64,000 nucleotides of DNA, from assembly GCA_963682025.1 (NCBI GenBank), contig OY821519.1, forward strand, positions 100,994,585 to 101,058,584. Direction: 5' to 3'. The notes beneath the pieces are model-generated. The model made no database searches and was not told the DNA's origin. It saw only the letters and a list, made by a program, of their open reading frames with translations. Origin of the DNA: Cordilura impudica. Lineage: Eukaryota > Arthropoda > Insecta > Diptera > Scathophagidae. Of the stretch, positions 44,693 to 56,224 are shown piece by piece; within the stretch, counting starts at the first letter, position 1, and each line of letters starts with the position of its first letter. The position numbers and the translations under genes were made by a program.

Positions 44693-46868
44693 TCTCAGAA
44701 GAACATTTCCCGTGGTAATATCTATAGCACAGTGGTACACAACCCACATTCCGACGATGTTCCAATGAATCAATAGAGTTGGATACCCTACTGTCATTGA
44801 TGAGCGGCAACGCCCTCCTTTGCGCACGGTCTAGTAGCTTCAAAATAGACTTTGAAGCTCCTGCCCATATATGGGAGTTGTATTCCATTTTCGGTCGGAT
44901 GTAAGTGGTATATATTTTAAAGAGATCAGAAGGAGTGAAGTAATTTTTACACCGTTTTAGAAAACCAAGACACTTGAATGCTTCTTTCGACACTTGAAAA
45001 ACATGCTCGTTCCAACGAACATCACTTTGAATTCTCATGCCTAGAACATCAAGAGTTTCCGATTCCTCAATACCTATACCACCCATATATACAGATGACA
45101 TTGTTGATTCCATGGCCCTATGGGTCAACATACAGCATTGAGTCTTCAGCGCATTAAAATCAACCCTATTCGCTTTAACCCACTCGGAGATTGTTAACAG
45201 GTCTTGATTGAGTGTGTCATTCATTGTCTGCCTTCTGCTCCCAACCTCCAAGAGGCTTGGCCTACAATTAAAGGAAAATGAATGACAAATGCTGCTGTCA
45301 TCTGCGAAAGAGTAAATAGAATTAAAAGTTTGACCAAGAAGGTCGTTCAGAAAGATAAGGAAAAGAGAAGGAGAAAGAACGGAACCTTGGGGTACCCCTG
45401 AATTAAGCTGAAACTCATTAGATGAGACCCCATCAATAACAACACGTATTGTTCGGTCTCTGAGAAAACTCGATATAAATCGAGAGAAGTCATTACCGAC
45501 CCCAAATGCAATAAGCTTTGATATCAATGCACCGTGCCACACACGATCGAATGCCTTGGAAATATCTAGAGCAACCACTTTACTTTCGCAAAATTGCGAA
45601 TGGATCGACTCCAGCACTCAGAAAGTAGAGCTAACAGGTCTCCCGTGGAACGATTTCTACGGAAGTCATACTGTCGATCATTAAGAAGTGAATTGGCCTC
45701 TAAGTAGTTCACAAGATGAAAATTGATCATGCTCTTCATCACCTTTGAGAGCGCAGAGCATATTGCAATTGGACGGTAATTTTCAGGGTTATTAGCTGCA
45801 CCCTTTTTTGGGATTGGTTGGACATTAGCAACTTTCCAGCAAGAGGGAAAGACTACCGCACGGTACGAAAGGCTGAAAAGGTTGGCCAATGGACTGACTA
45901 GCGTCGAAGAGCACTGTTTCAACACCAGTGCTGGTATACCATCCGGTCCCGAAGACTTATTAATGTTGAGATCCGAAAGAACCTTTTTAGCTGCACGTGC
46001 TCTAAAGAATATTTTAGGCACAGTACAAGATACCCTTTCGAGTTCGGGCAGTGGTTGATCGCTATCCGACAAAGATTAATTTTTTGTAAAAAGTTCAGCT
46101 AAAGGTTAGCGTTATCAACCGGTTCAGTGAATATTTGGTCATTCATTAAAAGAGTTGGGATAGCAGAACAAGCATTGTTCTTTACCCTTTTAACAAATGA
46201 CCAAAAGCTCTTACTACCCCGCTGATCGTAAAGAAACTTTTGGCGCCTTAGTGTTTTGGCACATTGAGTTCTCGCCTGTTTGCGTTGCAGTTCAGTGGCG
46301 GAATTTTTATTTTCACGCCAATATCTGAATGCTTTCTCTCTGGATCTGACTGCATCTCTGTAGGTCTGGTTAAACCATAATTTTTGATTTGGTTTAGCCG
46401 AAATGTGCTTTGATGGAATGAATAGTCCCATGCCAAGCACTATTATTTTTTCATCATTTTCGCAGCAGCATCAACATTTTTATCCAGGAAACAAAGTTTC
46501 CAGTTGAAATGCTTGAAAAAATCGTTGAGCTCAGCCTTTTCGTAAATAAAAACTAAGCGCTTCATAGCTGGTGCTGAAACACTTTGACGTACAGAGTACG
46601 AAAAGGATGCGAAAATGGTGCAGTGATCCGAATTACCGAGAGGTGCAAATATTTTCACTTGATACTTATCAGGGTGTGAAGTGAGAAAAAGGTCGAGAGT
46701 ATTTTGTCGTTGCCCTTCAATGCACGGAATGTGCGTGTTGGTTGATTCACTTATATTCATTAACGACTTAATTTTTTTACTCAGATTCGGGCAAATTAAT
46801 TCCACACCTGGATGGAATAGACGAATTTCTAAAAAAAAATACTTCACAAAGAGTGAGTATGGGGATTG
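44693..46868 (-). pseudogene. LINE (CR1/Jockey group): endonuclease end, linker and RT
   Basis: Non-LTR retrotransposon ORF2 in three frames. 46847-46443 is the end of the endonuclease domain (TLDLFLTSHPDKYQVKIFAP then LGNSDHCTIF, the S-D-H motif). 46440-46099 is a basic linker (AFRYWRENKNSATELQRKQA). 46072-45566 begins the RT (INKSSGPDGIPALVLKQCSS, NPENYRPIAICSALSKVMKS). 45617-44700 has DISKAFDRVWHGALISKLI, SGVPQGSVLSPSLFLIFLND and YSFADDSSICHSF (F-A-D-D catalytic pair intact). The 3' end is lost: homology with 31588-32036 stops at GKCSSEI (about 44693). Two or three frameshifts; not functional. Confidence 0.9.
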
Positions 46869-47855
46869 AGAGCACTATATCACCGTTTCCAAAGAATACA
46901 GGAAAACATTCGCTGAGGTAATTATTGAGATATGGCTATTTGAGCGATTTTTCGCGAATTTTTAGGCCATTTTTTTGTTGTTTCTTGGTGCTTTTATTTT
47001 TTTTTTACTTTTTTCTTACATTTTTTGCGATTTTTTATTATTTTTTCGATAACAAAAAAAAAAAAACCATTGACAACAAAAAAAAAAAAATGGTTGGAGC
47101 GGATTTCGAGTAAAGCCATTCTATATTTTTGTATATATTGTTTTTTTTTTTTACCGAAATCTCTTTAGACTGGGCTAAGTCTTGAAACGTTCAAAATGAA
47201 ATATTATGTGGAGGAGATTTTAATGGATATTCCTCTCGCTGATTTTTTCCAAAAAACTTATGAAAAAGTTATGAAACATATTTTTTTTAATTTTTTCCTG
47301 GGCTCTCTTCTTTCACTAAACCAAATAAATCTACCAGATAACTAAAAGAATTATTAGCATGAAAATTATTATTTTAAGTTGAACTTTGATAACCTTAGTA
47401 TTAAAAATTATATATTTCCCAAGTTCAATTAATGGAGAATTTGCCAATATTTGGTGCAAACTTAAATTAGTTAAATAAGTCTTCGAAATACGAATGAATT
47501 TTTAACTTTAAGTTCATCAAAGTGCCCCTTAAACTAATAATTTTTACAGCACATAATTTTTTTAGTAGGCTTATAGTCTTCAGAAGTGATTTTTTAAAAA
47601 AAGCACGAGCAAAAAGATTTTAAAAATTATGTTTCTTAAACAATTTTTTTTTTTTTTTGATAAAATTGATTTTATCGACCGATTTTAGGCCATAAGAATT
47701 CATATTCTGTTTTAATTTAATTCCTTTGCCGCCACAAATCTAGTTTCTCTGTTAAATAATAAACTAACGAATGAAACCACACAAATTAGTAGTTGACTGT
47801 TTGCTGTGGATTAAAGCATAATTCATTGATTTCAGTCATACGAGGACGGTCCCAG
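46869..47855. other. AT-rich spacer
   Basis: Long T and A runs, including two A13-type runs at 47053-47090 separated by inverted CCATTG. No gene. Confidence 0.45.
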
Positions 47856-47859
47856 AACA

Positions 47860-48060
47860 ACCGGACCTGACAAAGAAATCACAATAAATTTGGGAAACAT
47901 TTTCTTTATTTCTCAACATAATATCCTTTTAGCTCGATAGACTTTTCCAGCAAAATTCAGTAGTTTCGATACCCTGTTTATAGTAAGAACTGTTTAGCTC
48001 TTTAAAATAGGCATCAACCGCAGATTCCACCCGTTCATTAATGGCAAATTTTTACCACCG
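47860..48060 (-). pseudogene. mariner transposase C-terminus relic
   Basis: Minus-strand frames give VESAVDAYFKELNSSYYKQG then IELKGYYVEK-like residues, the ending of mariner-type transposases. GGTCCCAGAACAACCGG at 47866 may be a degenerate terminus. Confidence 0.55.
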
Positions 48061-48224
48061 AGAAATTTTTTCAAGTTTGCAAATAGAAAAGTGTTTTATA
48101 AATACAATTGTATTTTTCATTCTTGTAATTAATTATTACATTCTATTTCACTCTTGTTATTAATTAGAAAATTTTTCTATTATTAAATCCATAATTTAAA
48201 AAAAAATATTAAGAAATATCGTGC

Positions 48225-49060
48225 AGATGCCACGCGAAACGAGTCAGATTTAATCAGTAATTTAATAGCAATTTAATAGCAATTTAATAGCAAGAGTGTT
48301 TACAAAATGGCCAAAAATGCTACCTAATCAGGTCATGAAAAATTTGAAACTAAAAATATGTGAACGAATTGTCTCCCGCTGAGAAATAGAGTCTGATCTA
48401 GGTTGTTATCGTCCTGTGAAGAAACCACTGATATCAGAGAAAAATCGTCTGTTTCGCATAAATTTTGCTAATGAACACATGAACTAGTCAAGAATTGGAA
48501 TACTGTTCTCTTTTCAGAAAAGTTCAATTTCCAATTAAGAGGCTATGATGGAAGAACGTTTGTACGACGATCAAAGAGAAAAAGACTATACACAAAATAT
48601 ACAAATAGAACTTTTAAGTTTGACGGTGGCAATATTATTGTATGGAGTTGCTTTTTATGCCAAGGAATGTAGTAAAAGGTACTCTAACTGAAATTAAATA
48701 CTGGCGAATTCTAAATGACGTAATATATGGTCTGGAAATTGCAATATGACAATGACTCACAGCTGGAAAGTTGTAGCCGAATGGCTACAATCTAATGCAG
48801 TTAGTGCTTTGGAATGGACAGCCCATAAAAAATCTGTACGAAATTATAAATCGAAAAATAGGGGAACGAAATTACATAAACAAGAAAGATCTCACAGAGG
48901 CAGTTAATTGAGAGTGGTGAAAAATTTCAATGGATATCATCAAAAATTTAATTAACTCCGTGCCTAAGCGTTATGAATCAGTACTAAAACATAATGGATA
49001 ACCAACAAAATATTGAAACCAGAAATATAGGGAAAGTTTTCAATTTCTGTATAGCAAAGG
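48225..49060 (+). pseudogene. Tc1-like transposase relic, family shared with 58321
   Basis: Plus-strand pieces in three frames: LKLKICERIVSR, ESDLGCYRPVKKPLISEKN, RLFRINFANEHMN, DGRTFVRRSKRKRLYTKYTN, FKFDGGNIIVWSCFLC, then TAHKKSVRNYKSKN-like residues. LGCYRP and SEKNRL are shared with 58560-58660. A three-fold GCAATTTAATA direct repeat sits at 48262-48292. TTTCCAATGTTTGG near 49058 may be the right-end region. Badly decayed. Confidence 0.8.
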
Positions 49061-49207
49061 TTTCCAATGTTTGGACAACAGCATAAAAATGAATAGTTTT
49101 GTTTTTTTTTTCTAAATTTAAGCTATTTTATATTAATATTTTTTCTTTTTAAAATAAATAAAACGTGAAAATTTTTAAATTAATAAAAGAGTTTTCTATA
49201 AAAAATA

Positions 49208-49400
49208 AGCTTATTTTCGATCTTCATCATTTAAATGATTGAGTTAGAAGTTAATCAGGCTCAAGATGAAACATTAAATAAAGCAAAAACATTATCACAT
49301 TTGTTTCAAAATTGATCTATATTCTGCATGACAGGTTATACAGCTGTTTCGGGTCGAGTCATCAACCCTCATCAGTAATTAAAAGCAGTAGATAGTTTGT
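49208..49400 (-). mobile_element. Ribozyme-bearing retroelement fragment, copy 1
   Basis: Read on the minus strand it contains a complete hammerhead motif (49388-49324), then GAATATAGATCAATTTTGAA and a segment ending near 49208 whose A-block (TAATCAGGCTCAAGATGAAA on plus) recurs at 50436. No RT is present. Penelope-like elements and related small non-autonomous retroelements are known carriers of such ribozymes; which applies here is inference. Confidence 0.5.
49324..49388 (-). ncRNA. Type I hammerhead ribozyme motif
   Basis: All conserved parts are present in order on the minus strand: CTGATGA, stem II GGGTTG-ATGACT-CGACCC (6 pairs), GAAA, a minimal stem III (A-U and C-G pairs closed by AGCT), and the UA cleavage dinucleotide (predicted cut between 49339 and 49338). 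Stem I is formed by TTA/TAA next to the core and CTGC/GCAG beyond an internal loop. A short stem III is typical of hammerheads in Penelope-like elements. The motif is seen directly; activity is inferred. Confidence 0.72.
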
Positions 49401-49570
49401 TTGGTAAAAAGTTTAATTCATATACCTTTGCTATGAAACCAATGCAATGAGAATCCAACTTTGAAACAAAATGTTTGTATATGAGTACACATTGCATACT
49501 ACAATATACGTGCTTGTTTTTGTGTTGAAAAAAACAAGAAAAATAATTTATTTTTGCTAAATTCACATTT

Positions 49571-50325
49571 CTGTGGTTTTCTGAAATAACCGCGTATGTC
49601 CATATTTGTCAGTTTTGAGTTAACGTTGCCAAATATATTAATTTTTAACGCTCTTTACATGTGTTAATTAAAAAAAAAAAAATATTGACCGTTTCTGAGT
49701 TTTTTCTTTAAATAACGCCGTAACTTAAATGTTTATTAAATTAATTTGCAGCACTATCGACGTATGTCAACCTACGTTTGATCGCTGACAAATAATTTTT
49801 TCAGAAAACGACACATAGCGACATACGTTGTTATTAATGAAAAAAATGCAAAATAATTTTGGATTATTTTTCAGTTTATAACCACTTATAAAAACTTGTG
49901 TGTTTATTTCTGTTATTTTTTGTCACTATTATTCTTGATACGTTGTTATATTCTCATACTAAGTCCCGTTAACTTTTTTTTGACGAACAAAAAAATTCAT
50001 TTTTCAAGCAATATGTCTACATGGGTGGTTGCGTTGGTAGTTTTCTCTTTCAAAGAAAACAACTTTTGTCGACATAAGTTGTTTTATCTGCACACACTTT
50101 AAGTGTTATTTACGTATTGTTTTTTCGTCCTTCTCTAGGATCTATTCCTCTGAAGATTTTTGACTCAGAATTTTATATAAAGTATTTATTGCCCATGTCT
50201 ACAGGACTGTTAAATAAAAAGCTCTAAAAACTTTATATCGAGCCCATAATTTCAAATATAACGTTTTTTGTCTCCCCTGAACATTTTGATTTTATGACAT
50301 ATGCGGTTATTCTAGAAAACCACAG
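49571..50325. mobile_element. TIR element with CTGTGGTTTTCT ends, copy 2 (755 bp)
   Basis: Same family as 35039-35774, reverse orientation. Ends CTGTGGTTTTCTGAAATAAC and the complement of CTGTGGTTTTCTAGAATAAC. Flanks ATTT/AGTT are an imperfect 4-bp match. Shared interior words include TTCAGGGGAGA/GCCAAAAAACG and AACAGTCCTGTAGA. Confidence 0.88.
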
Positions 50326-50390
50326 AGTTGTGTTAACGGCGAGCCCTCCGTATTTTAAATTTATTATATTATATTCTACAAAAATAACAA

Positions 50391-50540
50391 ATCTTATTTC
50401 CGATCTTTTTCATTTAATGATTGATTTAGAAATTAATCAGGCCCAAGATCAAATGTTTTTACTCGACCCGAAACAGCTGTATTACCTGTCATGCAGAATA
50501 TAGATTAATTTTGAAACAAATGTGCCAATGTTTTTTGCTT
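50391..50540 (+). mobile_element. Ribozyme-bearing fragment, copy 2 (half hammerhead)
   Basis: 50461-50496 matches the 3' half of the hammerhead (ACTCGACCCGAAACAGCTG ... CCTGTCATGCAG), starting in loop II; the CTGATGA half is missing. It is inverted relative to copy 1, while the preceding A-block (50392-50455) is in the same orientation as 49208-49268. Confidence 0.65.
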
Positions 50541-52555
50541 TATGTAAGTAAAAACATATTTTGTTAAGTTTTGTTATAAGTTTGCTGCTTTGTACCAAAG
50601 AAATTTTTTTCAAACTACTGCCGCCATATATGTTAAAGTTTCAGTCGATGAACTAAGAAATCGAATGCGATTTTGAAATATGTTGTTCACTTCGTTATTA
50701 ATTTTTCACAAAGAAACAATCTTGTGTCAAAACGATTTGATCTGTGGTCTAAACCGACTTTAGTTTTCCAACAAACAATTTTTGGCAAAACTAATTCAAC
50801 TGAAACACTCTTAGTTATTAAGTCACCTCAACTAATTAGCTTGTGAGGCAACATTAACACATACCCGCACTAACATAAAGAAGATAATTTAAATTTTATT
50901 GCTTTAAGTTTGTAAGTAAATCAAAAATTGTTTCATATCTAAAATCTTAGACTTTATAGAACAATGTCTTACGGAAGTTGAACATACGACAGACTAATTT
51001 GTGACTTATTGCATGACTCTACACATTTGTATAATTAGCAATAATTATAGCACATCAGATAAGCAGAGCTCTGTATGTGTGTATTAAACAAAATAAATAT
51101 GATTTTTGAGGCAATAAAAGACTTCCAATAATGCTTTAACATCCCCAAGGTAAAAGGAAATGTGTGTGTGTGTGTGCTTTTTTTGTTCTATGGCAGCATT
51201 TTCTATCAATAAAATATATTTAATATTATTATATGTATGTATGTATGGGTTTATCTACATACTCGTATAAGGGGTGTTCTAAAAATGTCAACTTTACATC
51301 ACACATCATTAGTTGACATGTGAGTAGTAGGTTTGAATGAATGTCGAGTTTGTGAAAAAAAAAAAGTTCGGGTTACAAATTGACATAAATTGACGTGTGC
51401 TGAAACAAATTGAAATAAATTGTGTAACTAAATTGAATTTTAACTTTATTCATATACTGTTTTTATGACCACAGGGCATTCCTTAGATAGAAGCCAGAAA
51501 CAAAAAGATCAAGTTCCTAAAATTCCAAAAGGAATTCTTTTAAAAATAAATTTATTCTCAAACAAGTGTTACATATATCAACTTTTTTACTAACTTAAAA
51601 TAGTACCATTAATATAAATTTGGAGTTTATTGTCCAATGATTTGTATGTTATCACAAAAAAGGCACTCTCCCTTAATTTAACAAAAACAAAAAATAAAAA
51701 AATAATATAAACCTCATAAGATTTGTGGCTTAATCTTACAGTTGTATAACTCACACATACAAATATACACAATTTAACCATTTAAATTAATTATTAACTA
51801 ACAAATGTCCTTGTAGAACAATTATTTGGCATAATAAAACAATTTGTATCAAACAAATTGGCCAAACATTCAAAATAAATCGTTTTATTTTCTCCTCATT
51901 GTGGCGAACAATTGTTAAGACATTTAGATAAGATTTTATTTTAAATTCTTGTATTTGTTTGGATATAATTTTAGCTGTTAGTTGTTAGTCCTTTAGCAAT
52001 TGTCCTTGCGTTGGTTGTATTATAGCTGCTGTATAATATTTTAATAAATTGTATGGTTGTTTCTTTTGTCTTCTTTTCTATATATTTTTTGGTTTCTTAT
52101 CTATAACAAAGATTTATTGTGGTTGTAGTAATTTAATACTTTTTTTTTGACCCTTTATTTTGTGGTGTTTTGAGGAGGCGGGGTAAAAGAAAATTATTGT
52201 AATTTTATGTTTCCATTTGGGGCAATATTTTTGAATAATAAAGTTTTAGCATAATATAGATAAGGTTAATAGAAATTTATTGCAACGAATCTATAAATAA
52301 TAAAGTAATATTTCTAAAAGCACTTACCTTAAGTTCTTATACAAGAAAACAAAGACAATTCTCTACAATTGCAGATAACAAATAGATAGATGTAAGAGGG
52401 ATTATTTTAAAATTGTATAAAAATAGATATACATATATCATAAAAATTAAATGATGTTTAATATAATCACATGATAAAGCTTAATGCCAGAATCCGTTTT
52501 GATGAAGATTATTTACAGAGTAGTAATAATTTTTAGAAAAAATTTTAAATACATG
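50541..52555. other. AT-rich spacer, 2 kb
   Basis: Contains (GT)n at 51162-51177, (GTAT)n at 51233-51247, and a minus-strand donor-like ACTTAAG|GTAAGTG at about 52324-52338. No gene or element recognised. Confidence 0.4.
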
Positions 52556-53135
52556 AAAAATTGCATTTAAATTATAAAATTAATTGCAAACTGCCTCAAA
52601 AATGACGTTAACCAAAAACTTCACAAAAACTGAAATAAAAATTTGCTCTCTGGCAACATCTCTTAAAATGAAATTTATTTATTTACATATGGGTGTCTCC
52701 TGGGTAACGGACGCGACATTCGCTCGCTTTCAAATACATCAAAATCAAAAAAGATGCGCACAGAGTCGATTTACGTTTTTCCTGTTTCAAAGCGCTGAAT
52801 GAGTGCTACATTTTAGAAATATGTGGAAAGTATTTAATTCAATTTAGTACAAAGTTATAAGCAATTATAAAATGAAGCGCCTTTAGAAATATACAGAGTT
52901 CAACGGTATTTGACAAATTTTTTTTCCTAATATACACATGTAAATGAAGGTCAAAGATAACTGTTGTTGGTAGACTTATGAAATATAGAATATAGAATTA
53001 TTATGAATGTAGAATTATTTCTTAGCTTCTGTTAATTAAGTATAGCAGAAATACAGACGCGACATAACTGACGCGACAAATTTTTCCTATAGGAAAAAAA
53101 AGACAGTAATGATGTTCATTCATTTAAATTTTTAG

Positions 53136-53430
53136 GTCGAAAATGGACCGAACCTGACCATATTTGATAAGGTCACTTATTTTTTGCAAAAACATATACA
53201 AACCAAATTTGAGAAAAATCTGTCCAATATTTTTGCGTTTTGATAGATTTAAGTTAATATCGTGAATCAGCATTATATGGGGGCTATGACTAAGAATTGT
53301 CGTACGGGGTTTATTTTTGGACTACTGATAAACGGATACAATATATATACACAACCCCAATTTGACCGACATCTATATAATAATTTGGATATTATGGCAA
53401 TTTAAGTCCATCTCATAGGGGTTATAAAAT
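53136..53430 (+). repeat. Family I, copy G (both ends truncated)
   Basis: GTCGAAAATGGACCGAACCT through TTTAAGTCCATCTCATAGGG matches the family interior. Confidence 0.85.
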
Positions 53431-53564
53431 AAAAAACAAAAATGATATCCATTCACTTTATTTTTGAATGAAAATAAAACTGAACATTATTAATTAAATA
53501 TTAAGTTATAAAATTAAGAACTAAATTAAATTAAATTATCTTAAATTAAATTAATTAAATTAAC

Positions 53565-54015
53565 GTTGTTCTTCCAGGAGCCTGCACGCTAATTCCATCT
53601 TGCAAATAAATTTTTTCAATTAACTGTTCCAGCCTCTGGCTTGTTGGTGACTTTGTGGTGTTCTCATCAATCGTTTCTGATAGGGTAATAAAGATTTGAG
53701 AATGGCTATTTTTTTATTCAAGTCTATTGGTAGCGGTGCTTCAACTCTTTTCATTGCTTTCCGCATCGTTTGGTTACAGTTGTATGCTTTGCACTTCTCA
53801 CTATCAACTGGCTTAGTGTTCCCTTTCTTTTTTGTCGCAACATTTGCCGTCTAACACGGTCCTTTTCTTTCTTCTTTTTCAAGTTAGTGCTATCACTTTT
53901 TCTTCAGCTTTCTTTCAGCTTCTTTTTTCTTACAATGCTAACGTATTTCGTCATCTTCTTTCATCTTCTCCCTATACTTCTTTTGCTTCTTTGATGTTTC
54001 TGGGATCTATAAAGT
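53565..54015 (-). pseudogene. Lys-rich protein relic, probably transposon-borne
   Basis: In broken minus-strand frames the sequence reads KKQKKYREKMKEDDEIR, then KKRTVLDGKCCDKKE-like residues, then NCNQTMRKAMKRVEAPLPID and LNKKIAILKSLL. The Lys/Arg/Glu-rich start followed by Q-x-x-x-K-A-x-K-R-V ... L-P reminds me of uncharacterised repetitive arthropod proteins. I cannot name the family. It is not the product of the plus-strand ORFs at the same place. Confidence 0.35.
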
Positions 54016-54261
54016 ATTAATTTTGGTCCTATTTATACAACTTTATGGAATGTACGAGCTTACGGTCACGGACGCGCAAATTGTAAACACCAATAAATTT
54101 TTTAAACCGAGTTTGCGGGAGCCAATTATTAAATTTTCTTAAGTAAAGTGATGAACTTCTTTGAAATCTGAAAGCTAATTGAATTTCAAAAACTTGTCCA
54201 CCAATGATATCAATGAATAATGTTTTTGATATACGGACGCGACAATTAGATTTAGGAAAAA

Positions 54262-54760
54262 ACATACTCAAAAAACTTCCGTTATTCGAACTAAACTATA
54301 TATTTGTTTATTCAAATATATTAGGTTGTTGTCACTAGAACATTTTTATATTACAACAACAATATAATATTACTTTGAATAAGCCAAAGACATAAAGAAA
54401 AAAGTTGCTATAATTCGTCAAAATAACTCACATTTTTTTATAATTTTTTGCAGTTGTATATCTTGGCTCAAAATGGAAAAAAATTCAAAATGTCGTTATA
54501 TTAATAAAGTATATATATGTATTTAAGCTTGATTATTAGATAATAAAAATTTATTCTGAGCAGTCTGAATTTTTCACTCGTGGTTGGCCATTTTCTGAAC
54601 ATACCCATACTATACTTAAACTAAATTATTAGTATAATAAAGAGAGGAGCTATGACAACGATGGTCCTAAGCTTAAAAGTGCAATTTATAAAATGTAAAA
54701 CTTACAGAAATTAAAAATAAACATGCATATATAATCTAAAAAAATAAGTATGAACATTTT
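54262..54760. other. AT-rich spacer
   Basis: No gene recognised. Confidence 0.45.
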
Positions 54761-54840
54761 ATTCGCTCTAGATCAACTATACGATACCCTATACCATGCG
54801 ATTGGAGACCCTTTCTCTTAGGACGAACTAATTGAGCTTA
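54761..54840 (+). repeat. Family I, copy H (head fragment)
   Basis: ACTATACGATACCCTATACC followed by ATGCGATTGGAGACCCT matches the first part of copies C and F. Confidence 0.8.
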
Positions 54841-54987
54841 TTCGCCTAACTTCGTGTGAATTGGGGCTATTCGATAAACTTCCAAGACCACCCCGGGGAC
54901 AACGTTTGGATTCGATTCATAAGATAAAAGCCGAATCGATGCTTGCTTTGAAGGCCATTTCGGAAATCGAGTTTAGAACTGTTTGAA
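54823..54987 (+). pseudogene. Unidentified coding-like fragment, about 54 codons
   Basis: A frame open from 54823 reads DELIELIRLTSCELGLFDKL, continues PRPPRGQRLDSIHKIKAESM and ends EIEFRTV at TGA 54985. Base use is far more GC-rich and coding-like than its surroundings, and residues are not low-complexity. It is bounded by family I copy H on the left and the minisatellite on the right. I do not recognise it; it may be an exon or transposon ORF fragment. Confidence 0.35.
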
Positions 54988-55012
54988 TGATAGGAAAAAG
55001 TGGTGTTAAATA

Positions 55013-55500
55013 CTACTTTTTTAATAAAAGGTACTCTTTTAATAAAAGGTACTCTTTTAATAAAAGGTACTTTTTTAATAAAAGTTACTTTTTTAAATAA
55101 AAGCTACCTTTTTAACAAAAGACAATTCTGTTTTAATAACAAGTATTTTTTTTACAAAAAGTTAATTTTTTATGAAAAGGTACTTTTTAAATAACAGGAT
55201 AATTTTTAATAAAAGGTATTTTTTAATGAGAGGTACTTTTTTGGGTTAAAATTGCTTTTGCTTATAAAAGGCACTTTTTAAATAATAAGTACTTTTTTAA
55301 TAAAAGTTACACTTTTAACAAAAGGTAATTTTTAATACAAGGTACTTTTTTAATAAAAAAGGTACTTATTACTAACATTTACTTTTTTATGAAGAGGTAC
55401 TTTTCTACCAAAAGGTACTTTTTTAACAAAAGGTACTTTTTTAATAAATGGTAAATTTTTAAAAAAAGTTTCTTTTTTTAATAAAATGTACCTTTTTAAG
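55013..55500 (+). repeat. Minisatellite array 1, 17-19-bp unit
   Basis: About 25 imperfect copies of TTTTTAATAAAAGGTAC. Variants differ mostly in T- and A-run length. Confidence 0.93.
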
Positions 55501-55510
55501 AAATCCATAG

Positions 55511-56220
55511 AATCCATGGAAAAGAATACTGTTATAAATATTGTTTAAAAATTTAAAAAAACTTGTGTTTTATTTATTTTTAACAAAAATGTTCTTATAC
55601 AGCAAATCCTGATATAAGGTGAACACCAAGCAGAAAAAAAATGTTATTTAATATGCACATGTCATACATCAAATTAAAGCACAGGATCTCTACTTCAATA
55701 ATTATTTAAGAAATGGTACTACTATAGCCATATCTGTGATGATTGTTCTCAACATTTTTAAATTATCATATTAACGCACCTGTCACAACCGTAACAACTT
55801 TTTAATATCTTTTTTCTAAGGGACCAAGAGAGAAAAATTTTTGAATACAACTCTAAATAGTTAAATATATATCTGTTTTGATAATTACATTATTTTCATT
55901 TCTGTATTTTGCTCAAGGGGGTACAAAACGTGAAATGATCATCAAGGGAAAAAATATATGTCACCAATTGTGTCACAACCGTAACAACAGCAAATTAATT
56001 TTTTGCAATAAGTACAATAGTAAATTGAATAAGTGAAGTTTCCATAATTGTACCTTTAGGTGAGTGCTAAACCCCAAAAATTTTTTTATAATGTTTTCAT
56101 ATGACAGGATAGCTGCAATCACCAGGTAAAGGTGTACTTTGTGTCACAACCGTAACCACGATTTGGGTATAACAAAGAGAATCTTTTAACAACCGATGAC
56201 CTGAAGCCGCACTATATTCA
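55511..56220. other. Spacer between minisatellite arrays with a thrice-repeated motif
   Basis: TGTCACAACCGTAACAAC occurs at 55791 and 55971, and TGTCACAACCGTAACCAC near 56142, about 170-180 bp apart. Bases between are not obviously homologous. Confidence 0.6.
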
Positions 56221-56224
56221 CCCT

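Larger units (their letters stand above)
52560..54260 (-). mobile_element. Degenerate element with recurring GGACGCGACA words
   Basis: ACGGACGCGACA or close variants occur at about 52708, 53055, 53071, 54067 and 54235, all in the same orientation, in DNA that is otherwise CpG-poor. A relic coding region on the minus strand lies between them. Boundaries are not defined and the class is unknown. Confidence 0.4.

Noticed and set aside
51270..51330. GGGGTGTTCTAAAAATGTC as a mariner terminus
   Set aside because: No partner end and no transposase remnant adjacent.
53770..54020. Leu/Phe-rich plus-strand ORFs
   Set aside because: They are antisense shadows of the Lys-rich relic on the minus strand.
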